Made by a program: the position numbers and the translations under genes. From NCBI GenBank assembly GCA_020696885.1, contig JAJFMS010000212.1, forward strand, positions 1 through 6,497: DNA of 6,497 bases. The letters are read 5' to 3'. Below, one piece after another: positions 1-6,497 of this stretch. Below the pieces are notes generated by a model. That model was not told the origin of the DNA. It did no database searches and saw only the letters and a list, made by a program, of their open reading frames with translations. The stretch is from Armatimonadota bacterium. GTDB lineage: Bacteria; Armatimonadota; SYMT01. The first letter of the stretch is position 1, and each line of letters starts with the position of its first letter.

Positions 1-1454
1 CCCAGCGGCAAGAGGATGCCCTTCCAGGACTGCTCCGCGCGCCGCAGCAGCCACTCGGCGCCGAGGCCCGCCAGGAGCGCCTGCATCAGGCAGAACAGCA
101 CCAGGATCCGCGCCGGCGAACCGGACTGCGCGAACCCGGGCACGAAGAAGTAGAAGACCCGGTTGAGCGGCGTGCCTGCCGCCAGCAGGAGCGCCAGCAC
201 GGAGATCCCCACCAGCAGCCAGGTCCGGCGGCTGACCTTCCGGCCCCAGATCAGCCCGATCAGCACCAGCAGGAACGCCGCCAGACCCACGTGGCCGGCG
301 TACTCCATCACGTTCGGAGGGCCGTATTCCCAGGCGCCCCAATACAGCTCACCGCTCGCCGGCAGCCCGTAGTAGTCCGGCACCAGCAGCGTGATCCAGT
401 GCTGCGCCGGCATCGCCCGCTCGACGTACCCCGCGTAACCGCTGTCCGAAGGAGCCCCGGCCCGGTGCGAGATGCGGCTGAACGCCATCGAAGGCAGCAC
501 CTGCGGCGCCGCCAACGTCAGCCCCAACCCCAGCACCACCAACCCCTGCGCCACCGCCTTGAGGAAGGTGTTGGGTGTTCGGTGTTGGGTGTTGGGTGTT
601 CGGTGTTCGGTGTTCGGTGTTCGGTGTTCGGTGTTGGGGGAGGCGGTGGGCGGGAACCATGGCCGTGCTATGGCTTCCCACAGCCAGAAGCAGAGTGCGG
701 CGAGGAGGCCGTAGAACGCTACCTGGAGGTGTCCGGCCAGGAGCATCAGGCCGAGGGAGGCGCCGGCGCCGAAGGTCCAGCGCCAGCAGCCGAGCCGGAT
801 GGCGCGGCCGACGCAGAGGAGGAGCAGCGGGATCCAGCAGGAGACGGCGATGAAGCTCGGCAGCTCCAACCACGCCACCGCGAAGCCGCACAGCTCGAAC
901 GCCGCGCCGCTGACGGCGGCGGCGAGGGGGCGCACCCGGAAGTCCCGCGCGAGGAGGTACGCGAAGCAGCCAGCCAGCGTGAGGTGGAGGAAGTCCACCC
1001 AGCCCATCCGGACGGCCACGCTCGCGCCCAACGGCAGGTAGTAGAGCCAGTGGAACGGATAGAGCGGGGCGGACTGGCTATTGGCCAGGAACGGGGTGCC
1101 GGAGAGGATGTGGGGGTTCCAGAGCGGGATGTGCCCGGCGGTCATCGACCGGGCGGCATGGAGCCGCCACGGGTAGAACTCCGCCATCCCGTCCCACTGG
1201 AGCACGTTCCACTGCGGGAGCGTCTCCCGCACGTTGGCCGGGAACGCGGCGCTCCAGGGCGCCATCCCCTTCAGGAACTCGGCGGGCAGCAGCACCTTTC
1301 CACCGAGCAGCACCTCCCACAGCAGGAGGAGGGCCAGCAGCGGAAAGATCAGCAGGTAAGCCCAATCGCCCAGGCCGGGGCGAGGCACGGCCGCGGAAGG
1401 GTCCGGAACGGTTCCGGGGCTTTCGAGGGGCTGGGCTTCGGGTTCGGGTGACAT
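1..1454 (-). CDS. YfhO-family multi-pass membrane protein, probable GT-C type glycosyltransferase (C-terminus outside window)
   Basis: The frame stays open from an ATG at 1454 to the left edge: 484 residues, no stop, C-terminal part missing. A hydrophilic proline-rich N-terminus (1-30) is followed by a membrane helix (about 31-50). A likely extracytoplasmic loop follows, with YPWR (94-97), PLWNP (110-114) and GTPFLANSQSAPLYP (119-133), the pattern I associate with YfhO proteins. Further hydrophobic helices lie near 152-170, 174-196, 200-215, 227-262, 298-318, 386-402 and 410-425; NVMEYAGHVGL (380-390) also fits. Known members are GT-C fold enzymes; Bacillus YfhO acts in lipoteichoic acid glycosylation. 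Donor and acceptor here are unknown. The gene starts 16 nt after gtrA, with no clear ribosome binding site. Residues 273-296 are a tandem heptapeptide encoded by a 7-bp DNA repeat, which is not a family feature. Family assignment is fairly sure; the exact start and substrate are not. Confidence 0.85.
   Translation of the reverse strand, partial: MSPEPEAQPLESPGTVPDPSAAVPRPGLGDWAYLLIFPLLALLLLWEVLLGGKVLLPAEFLKGMAPWSAAFPANVRETLPQWNVLQWDGMAEFYPWRLHAARSMTAGHIPLWNPHILSGTPFLANSQSAPLYPFHWLYYLPLGASVAVRMGWVDFLHLTLAGCFAYLLARDFRVRPLAAAVSGAAFELCGFAVAWLELPSFIAVSCWIPLLLLCVGRAIRLGCWRWTFGAGASLGLMLLAGHLQVAFYGLLAALCFWLWEAIARPWFPPTASPNTEHRTPNTEHRTPNTQHRTPNTFLKAVAQGLVVLGLGLTLAAPQVLPSMAFSRISHRAGAPSDSGYAGYVERAMPAQHWITLLVPDYYGLPASGELYWGAWEYGPPNVMEYAGHVGLAAFLLVLIGLIWGRKVSRRTWLLVGISVLALLLAAGTPLNRVFYFFVPGFAQSGSPARILVLFCLMQALLAGLGAEWLLRRAEQSWKGILLPL
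567..636 (-). repeat. Ten-copy 7-bp tandem repeat inside the yfhO-like gene
   Basis: The plus strand holds ten contiguous perfect copies of GGTGTT followed by C or G. The last base runs G,C,G,G,C,C,C,C,C,G from 567 to 636. In the coding sense the unit is SAACACC (S = C or G): one C form, five G forms, two C forms, one G form, one C form. Because 7 and 3 share no factor, every frame through the array reads the same peptide cycle. Here it encodes PNTEHRT twice, PNTQHRT once, then PNT (residues 273-296). There is no stop in any frame inside the array. It lies in a polar loop between two hydrophobic helices, where extra residues are likely tolerated. A change of one unit shifts the frame. Confidence 0.97.
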
Positions 1455-1470
1455 GCCGCGCGGGGCAGGC

Positions 1471-1971
1471 TTAGCGCTTGAACGTCCAGAGCTTGCTGGC
1501 CGTGAAGTTCCAGAAGACCACTACGGCAGTAGCCACCAGCTTGCCGATGAGCCCCTCCGGGTCGAGCAGGTAGTGGTGGAGGAGGGACGACAGCGACGCC
1601 GGCACGAGGTGCTTCGCAACGTAATGCAGGATCAAGAGATTCAGCGAGAGGCCGACCAGGTTCGTCAGTACGAACTTGGCGTAACGCTTCTGGCGTCCGC
1701 CCACCTCACTCGACTGGAACGTCCACTTGTTGTTCCAGAAGAAGCCGTTGGTCACGGCAATCGCGAAGGAGATCGACTGGGCAATCAGGCGGCCTCGCTC
1801 CTCGCTGCCGACGAGGGCCTGTAGATGCAGTCTCTCGATCAGCAGGAGGTAGATCGCCGTATCGATCAGGGTGCTGCTAGCGCCGACGATCAGGAATTTA
1901 ACGAACTGCCGGACCCCTTCGCGCTGGGTTACCGTCTGGAGCATGCTGCTTGCGGTGTGGGTGACTGCCAT
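1471..1971 (-). CDS. GtrA-family small membrane protein (putative polyprenyl-phosphate-sugar flippase)
   Basis: This 166-residue protein has the usual GtrA length and four hydrophobic segments (about 23-45, 61-78, 98-117 and 141-156). Family signatures are FVKFLIVGASSTLID (23-37) and two related aromatic/basic blocks: NGFFWNNKWTF (75-85) after the second helix and FWNFTASKLWTFKR (153-166) at the C-terminus. GtrA proteins act in the cytoplasmic membrane and are thought to flip undecaprenyl-phosphate-linked sugars outward for use by a transferase. The gene begins 10 nt after the acetyltransferase stop and ends 16 nt before the yfhO-like start, so co-transcription and a shared pathway are likely. 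The ATG at 1971 is preceded only by a weak GGAT-type element; a second ATG at 1944 is possible but would trim little. Family call is confident; the exact sugar and lipid are unknown. Confidence 0.95.
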   Translation of the reverse strand: MAVTHTASSMLQTVTQREGVRQFVKFLIVGASSTLIDTAIYLLLIERLHLQALVGSEERGRLIAQSISFAIAVTNGFFWNNKWTFQSSEVGGRQKRYAKFVLTNLVGLSLNLLILHYVAKHLVPASLSSLLHHYLLDPEGLIGKLVATAVVVFWNFTASKLWTFKR

Positions 1972-1981
1972 TCTGATCCGT

Positions 1982-2575
1982 TCAAAGGCGTTGGGCCGGT
2001 CGCGCTACCAGGGGGAACCGGTTGTTCATCACGAATCCCAGCCGCGAATATAGTCGGTACGCCGGCTGGTTGTCTAGAGTTACGGCCAGGCTTACTCGTT
2101 CGAAGCCGGCATCGCGGAAACGCCAGAGACAGCTTAGCAGCAAGGCGCGCCCGGTGCCCCCCCGATGTTCCGGCGAGACGGCCAGGTTGCCCACGAAGCC
2201 CTCGCTGGGGTTCCGGATCGACGCCATGATGTCCCCGCAGACCCGCCCGTCGCGGATCAGGATGAGGGTCCGCTGCGCGTCGAACCGACCGAACTTGCCC
2301 TCGAGCGCTTCCCGCCACATCAGCTCGCAGCCGGCGGGGGTAGAGAAGTACTGCCAGTAGAGCCGCGCGTCCAGGGTGTCGCGGTAGGCGAGGTGGTCCA
2401 CCCAGGCGATCTCCGGGAGGCGTGCCGGGTCCCACTCCACGATCTCATACCCCTCCGGCAGCACCGGCGGTTCCGTGAGCCGGGAAAGGTCCAGCGTCAT
2501 GCCTGCCCGCCAGCGGGCGATCACGCCGCAACGCTCCAGCAGCCGGTTGACGAACGGAACGTCTAAGATCAACAT
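1982..2575 (-). CDS. GNAT-family N-acetyltransferase
   Basis: From the ATG at 2575 this gives 197 residues. The acetyl-CoA binding core is GNLAVSPEHRGGTGRALLL (129-147), a beta strand followed by the pyrophosphate-binding loop. In the usual Q/R-x-x-G-x-G pattern the loop reads H-R-G-G-T-G (137-142), with His at the first position. A second GNAT segment, LDNQPAYRLYSRLGF (167-181), is the typical C-terminal N-x-x-A-x-x-x-Y-x-x-x-GF motif. The first 100 residues are not recognisable and would set the substrate, which I cannot name; small molecules, peptides and sugars are all possible. The frame extends to a TTG at 2629, but that start would sit in the tail of the upstream terminator, so I prefer 2575; an ATG at 2500 is a further alternative. 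The gene leads the gtrA/yfhO set with a 10-nt gap to gtrA, suggesting (not proving) a role in envelope glycan modification. Confidence 0.9.
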   Translation of the reverse strand: MLILDVPFVNRLLERCGVIARWRAGMTLDLSRLTEPPVLPEGYEIVEWDPARLPEIAWVDHLAYRDTLDARLYWQYFSTPAGCELMWREALEGKFGRFDAQRTLILIRDGRVCGDIMASIRNPSEGFVGNLAVSPEHRGGTGRALLLSCLWRFRDAGFERVSLAVTLDNQPAYRLYSRLGFVMNNRFPLVARPAQRL

Positions 2576-2619
2576 CGGACGAACCGGCTGGCGGGTTCGG
2601 CGCTCCCGGGGGCGGTGAT

Positions 2620-2661
2620 TGAAATGCAACGAAAGCCGGGCTCAGCAGCATGAGCCCGGCT
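2620..2661 (-). terminator. Rho-independent terminator after the TPR gene
   Basis: An 11-bp perfect inverted repeat (arms 2634-2644 and 2651-2661, AGCCGGGCTCA / TGAGCCCGGCT) encloses a 6-nt loop (2645-2650). On the minus strand the stem is followed by a T-rich stretch (TTTCGTTGCATTTC, ending near 2620). On the plus strand the stem is followed by GGATTCGC, so termination is directed leftward. It lies about 70 bp past the TPR stop codon and just before the acetyltransferase, separating the two transcription units. The tail is interrupted by G and C, so some read-through is possible. I see no clear promoter between this element and the acetyltransferase start. Confidence 0.85.
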
Positions 2662-2732
2662 GGATTCGCCCGGCGACAGCGCGAGTGCGCCCGCCGTGCG
2701 ATTGCGGTCGGCCTGGTCCGAACGGGTCGGAG

Positions 2733-3101
2733 CTAGCGGAAATAGACGATGTGACGCAACGCTGTCGCGTTGGTGGGATCGATCTCGAGTACCGCCTCCA
2801 GCTCGGACTTGGCCTCGTCGGCCATGCCCAGCATCGAAAAGGTGAGCGCGAGGTCGTTCCGCGCGTCCAGATAGCTCGGATCGAGCTCCACCGCGTGACG
2901 AAGCTCGGCGAGTGACTCGTCGAACATCCCCACGAACCCCAGGATCAGTCCGAGCTCCCGGCGAGCCTGCGGGTTGCTGGGCTCGGCATCGAGCACAGCC
3001 CGCACCTCCCGCTCGGCCTCCTCGTAGCGTCCTTCCGACTTGAGGGACATGCCCGCTTGAAGGCGCTCCACCACTGTGCGCTCCGTCGTTTGTAAGCTCA
3101 T
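2733..3101 (-). CDS. Small stand-alone TPR-repeat protein
   Basis: The 122-residue protein is almost entirely three consecutive 34-residue tetratricopeptide repeats, at about 11-44, 45-78 and 79-112. Each ends in the typical pattern of small and hydrophobic residues with a D/E-P turn: LDAEPSNP, VELDPSYL and LEIDPTNA. There is no signal peptide or membrane segment, so it is probably cytoplasmic. TPR arrays bind other proteins; the partner and process cannot be read from the sequence. The ATG at 3101 is chosen because GGGAGG (3109-3114) sits 7 nt upstream, the strongest ribosome binding site in the window. A longer frame to 3143 would bury that site. It follows fmt after a 230-bp gap and ends in its own terminator, so it may be monocistronic. 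A tail or leader fragment of a larger TPR protein is unlikely because the start, stop and terminator are all intact. Confidence 0.9.
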   Translation of the reverse strand: MSLQTTERTVVERLQAGMSLKSEGRYEEAEREVRAVLDAEPSNPQARRELGLILGFVGMFDESLAELRHAVELDPSYLDARNDLALTFSMLGMADEAKSELEAVLEIDPTNATALRHIVYFR

Positions 3102-3331
3102 TGGCGCGCCTCCCGACTTCTTCCCGTGCCCAGCAGCGGACACGTGACTGACGAAGATTGATTGCGTTTTGGGGAAGTTCCTGTGAAGACGCTACCTGCT
3201 AATTAGACGGTCGCCAAGCGAACTCCTTCGCTGCATTTCGGCGCGGGCCTTCATATTAGAAGACGAGGAGTTCGGCCGCCCGTCACCCGAAATCGGAGCG
3301 CGGAGCACTCTTTACTTCCCTCAATCCAGCC
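3102..3331 (-). other. Intergenic gap between fmt and the TPR gene (probable leader/promoter region)
   Basis: These 230 bp hold no convincing gene and are visibly richer in A+T than the flanking genes. On the minus strand there is a TAATAT hexamer (near 3252-3257) that resembles a -10 box, but no matching -35 box stands at 16-18 bp. A 9-bp perfect inverted repeat (CGAACTCCT at 3219-3227 and AGGAGTTCG at 3266-3274) spans a 38-nt loop. A small 6-bp hairpin (3126-3143, one G-T pair) lies about 12 nt upstream of the TPR ribosome binding site. No T-run terminator for fmt is evident. A promoter for the TPR gene is likely to lie here but I cannot place it. Confidence 0.4.
3109..3114 (-). promoter_or_regulatory. 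Strong ribosome binding site deciding the TPR gene start
   Basis: On the minus strand GGGAGG precedes the ATG at 3101 with a 7-nt spacer. It is the clearest Shine-Dalgarno match in the window; most other genes here have weak or no visible site. It favours 3101 over the longer in-frame start at 3143. Confidence 0.8.
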
Positions 3332-4273
3332 TCAGGCAATCTCCGGTTTCAGCCAGACCTCTCCAGCAAGTACCCGATACCCGCGGGCGAAGGCTCCGGC
3401 CTCCTGCCGAGACCGGTTCTGCGGCTGTACCTCATGGAGGCGGAGCGCGCCGGCTCCGGTAGCGAGCACCAGCGCTTCCGCGTCCAGCACCGTGCCGGGC
3501 GCGGCATCCGCCGCCTGGTCTACCACTTCGGCCCGCCAGATCTTCACCAACTCCTCGCCGCGCCGGGCCACCGCGCCGGGAGCCGGGTTGCAGCCGTGAA
3601 TCCGGTCTCGGATCTCCACGGCGCTCCAGGTCCAGTCGATGGCGCCGTCCTGCCGCGAGAGCATCGGCGCGTAGGTCGCTAATGCAGTGTCCTGCGGCTC
3701 CCGCGGCGCGGTTCCCGTTTCCACGGCCGCCAGGGTCTGGGCCAGCAGGTCCGCGCCCAGCGGCGCGAGGCGCTCGGCGAGCGAGCCGTAGGTGTCTTCC
3801 GGGTGAATCGGGAGGGTCGCCTTGTAGATCATGTCGCCGGTATCCATCCCGGCATCCATGAACATCGTCGTGACGCCGGTTTGTGCATGCCCGCGAATAA
3901 TCGACCACTGAATGGGGGCGGCGCCGCGCAATTCCGGCAGCAGGGAGCCGTGCACGTTGATGCAGCCGAGCGGCGGGATCGCCAGCACCGCGGGGCGGAG
4001 GATCTGGCCGTAGGCCACCACCGCCAGCAGGTCCGGGTTGAGCCCGCGCAGCTCCTCGATGAACTCCGGCTGGGACGCCTTCTCCGGCTGCAGCACCGGA
4101 AGCCCCAACTCCAGGGCCGCGGCCTTCACCGGGGTCGGCTCGAGCTGCATCTTGCGCCCGCGCGGACGGTCCGGCTGGGAAACCACGGCCAGCACCCGGT
4201 GGCCGGCTGCCACCACCGCGCGGAGGCAGGGCACGGCGAACGGGGCGGTGCCCATGAAGACGACGTTGAGCAT
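3332..4273 (-). CDS. fmt: Methionyl-tRNA formyltransferase
   Basis: This cytoplasmic enzyme transfers a formyl group from 10-formyltetrahydrofolate to Met on the initiator tRNA, the bacterial start signal for translation. The 313 residues match the normal length. The N-terminal formyltransferase domain carries FMGTAPFAVP (6-15), QPDRPRGRKMQ (33-43) and the active-site block NVHGSLLPELRGAAPIQW (106-123), with catalytic Asn106 and His108; Asp144 lies in MDAGMDTGDM (139-148). The C-terminal domain shows ATYAPMLSRQDGAIDW, as usual for Fmt, and a later basic region suited to tRNA contact. The ATG at 4273 follows the def stop by 9 nt, which implies co-transcription; a GGAG inside the end of def may serve as ribosome binding site. 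All key residues are present. The gene is not followed by rsmB, the frequent next member of this cluster. Confidence 0.98.
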   Translation of the reverse strand: MLNVVFMGTAPFAVPCLRAVVAAGHRVLAVVSQPDRPRGRKMQLEPTPVKAAALELGLPVLQPEKASQPEFIEELRGLNPDLLAVVAYGQILRPAVLAIPPLGCINVHGSLLPELRGAAPIQWSIIRGHAQTGVTTMFMDAGMDTGDMIYKATLPIHPEDTYGSLAERLAPLGADLLAQTLAAVETGTAPREPQDTALATYAPMLSRQDGAIDWTWSAVEIRDRIHGCNPAPGAVARRGEELVKIWRAEVVDQAADAAPGTVLDAEALVLATGAGALRLHEVQPQNRSRQEAGAFARGYRVLAGEVWLKPEIA

Positions 4274-4282
4274 GAAGGACGC

Positions 4283-4852
4283 CTACTCCGGGGTGACGGC
4301 TGCCGGTTCGGAGATGCCCGGGCGCGGGCGAATGATGCGGCGGCGCTTGCGACCTTCGCCGAGCCGCTCGCCTTCCTGCTCATCCGTCAGCCAGTGAAGG
4401 GACTTCTCGACCGCCTTGTCGATGAACAGGACGCCGTTCAGGTGGTCGATCTCATGCTGGAAGACCCGCGCGAGGTAGGGGTCCGTCGCCTCGACGCGTA
4501 CGCGCTTACCGCGGCGGTTGAGGCCGGTGACCACCAGGCGCGTAGCGCGGCTGACGTCGCCCTGCAGCCGGGGGATGCTGAGACAGCCTTCGGTGCCGAG
4601 CTCTTCTCCGTCGGCCTCCAGCACCTCCGGGTTGATGATCGCATCCGGCCCTTCGCCGATATCGTACACGAAGATCCGCTGGTTCACGAACACCTGCGGT
4701 GCGGCCAACCCGACGCCCGCGGCATCGCGCATCGTCTCGATCATGTCCTCGATCAACTGGCGCGTCTTGTCCGTGATCTTGATCACGGGCTTGCATCGCT
4801 CGCGGAGGATCTTCTCGTCGTCAGGGTATTTGGAGATCTTCAGAATAGCCAT
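4283..4852 (-). CDS. def: Peptide deformylase
   Basis: Def is a metal-dependent (usually Fe2+) hydrolase that removes the N-formyl group from nascent proteins at the ribosome. The 189-residue protein has all three diagnostic motifs: GVGLAAPQ (46-53), EGCLSIP (88-94, metal ligand Cys90) and QHEIDH (132-137, metal ligands His133 and His137, catalytic Glu134). The start MAILKISKYP at 4852 matches the usual N-terminus of the family. The open frame continues upstream to 5197, but that part overlaps priA in another frame and has no deformylase character. After residue 155 the protein has a charged tail with a basic patch (RKRRR, about 168-172), a little longer than in minimal deformylases. It lies 71 bp after priA and 9 nt before fmt. 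The motif pattern suggests a fully active enzyme. Confidence 0.98.
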   Translation of the reverse strand: MAILKISKYPDDEKILRERCKPVIKITDKTRQLIEDMIETMRDAAGVGLAAPQVFVNQRIFVYDIGEGPDAIINPEVLEADGEELGTEGCLSIPRLQGDVSRATRLVVTGLNRRGKRVRVEATDPYLARVFQHEIDHLNGVLFIDKAVEKSLHWLTDEQEGERLGEGRKRRRIIRPRPGISEPAAVTPE

Positions 4853-4923
4853 AGAACCGGGTTGCCGCTTCGCCCATCCGGGCGTGTTTTCGATGACAGT
4901 AGAGCTTACCAGATCGGCCGGTT

Positions 4924-6497
<1,574 letters not shown>

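Noticed and set aside
567..636. CRISPR array or frameshifted pseudogene at the tandem repeat
   Set aside because: Units are 7 bp with no spacers, so it is not CRISPR. The reading frame before and after the array is the same and shows family motifs on both sides, so the gene is not broken at this copy number.
291..1451. Long plus-strand open frame of 386 codons opposite the yfhO-like gene
   Set aside because: It is the antisense shadow of a clear membrane protein. Its translation is rich in R, H, E, G and P with no domain pattern, as expected in GC-rich DNA.
2576..2629. TTG start adding 18 residues to the acetyltransferase
   Set aside because: It lies in the terminator tail, has no ribosome binding site, and the extra residues are arginine-rich with no GNAT character.
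3102..3143. Longer start for the TPR gene (14 more residues)
   Set aside because: The strong GGGAGG site with 7-nt spacing points to 3101, and the extra residues add no TPR sequence.
4871..4884. Small hairpin (CGCCC-ATCC-GGGCG) between priA and def, followed by TGTTTT on the plus strand
   Set aside because: The T-run is on the side opposite to transcription, the stem is only 5 bp, and no plus-strand gene ends there.

Overview
The window is about 6.5 kb of GC-rich bacterial chromosome (roughly two-thirds G+C by eye). All seven recognisable genes lie on the minus strand, so the story reads from right to left. Nothing fixes the phylum. The GC-rich housekeeping genes with a GtrA/YfhO envelope-glycosylation pair would suit a free-living Gram-negative-type lineage outside the best-studied groups, such as Gemmatimonadota, Acidobacteriota or Armatimonadota, but this is a guess. 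There are no tRNA or rRNA genes, no insertion sequences and no CRISPR array.

Right block (about 3332-6497): the C-terminal two-thirds or more of priA (replication-restart helicase, cut by the window edge), then def (peptide deformylase), then fmt (methionyl-tRNA formyltransferase). This is a very common bacterial gene neighbourhood. Fmt formylates the initiator Met-tRNA and Def removes the formyl group from new proteins, so the two genes form one cycle. The often-seen fourth member, rsmB, does not follow fmt.

Middle block (about 2620-3331): a 230-bp AT-richer gap, then a small stand-alone protein made almost entirely of three TPR repeats, with the best ribosome binding site in the window. 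It ends in a textbook intrinsic terminator (11-bp perfect stem). The TPR gene therefore looks like its own transcription unit, or the end of the priA-def-fmt unit.

Left block (1-2575): a tightly packed set of a GNAT acetyltransferase, a GtrA-family small membrane protein and a large YfhO-family multi-membrane protein, which runs off the left edge. Gaps are 10 and 16 nt. GtrA and YfhO partners are known from three-component sugar-transfer systems in Firmicutes (polyprenyl-phosphate sugar synthase, GtrA-type flippase, YfhO-type GT-C transferase), so this block probably modifies an envelope polymer or glycan.

The most unusual feature is inside the yfhO-like gene: ten uninterrupted copies of a 7-bp unit (567-636). 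They are in frame here and encode a short heptapeptide repeat in a loop between membrane helices. Because 7 is not a multiple of 3, gaining or losing one unit shifts the frame. I traced both shifted frames to nearby stops (349-351 and 518-520). The repeat could therefore act as an on/off switch for this envelope gene. This is an inference from a single sequence.
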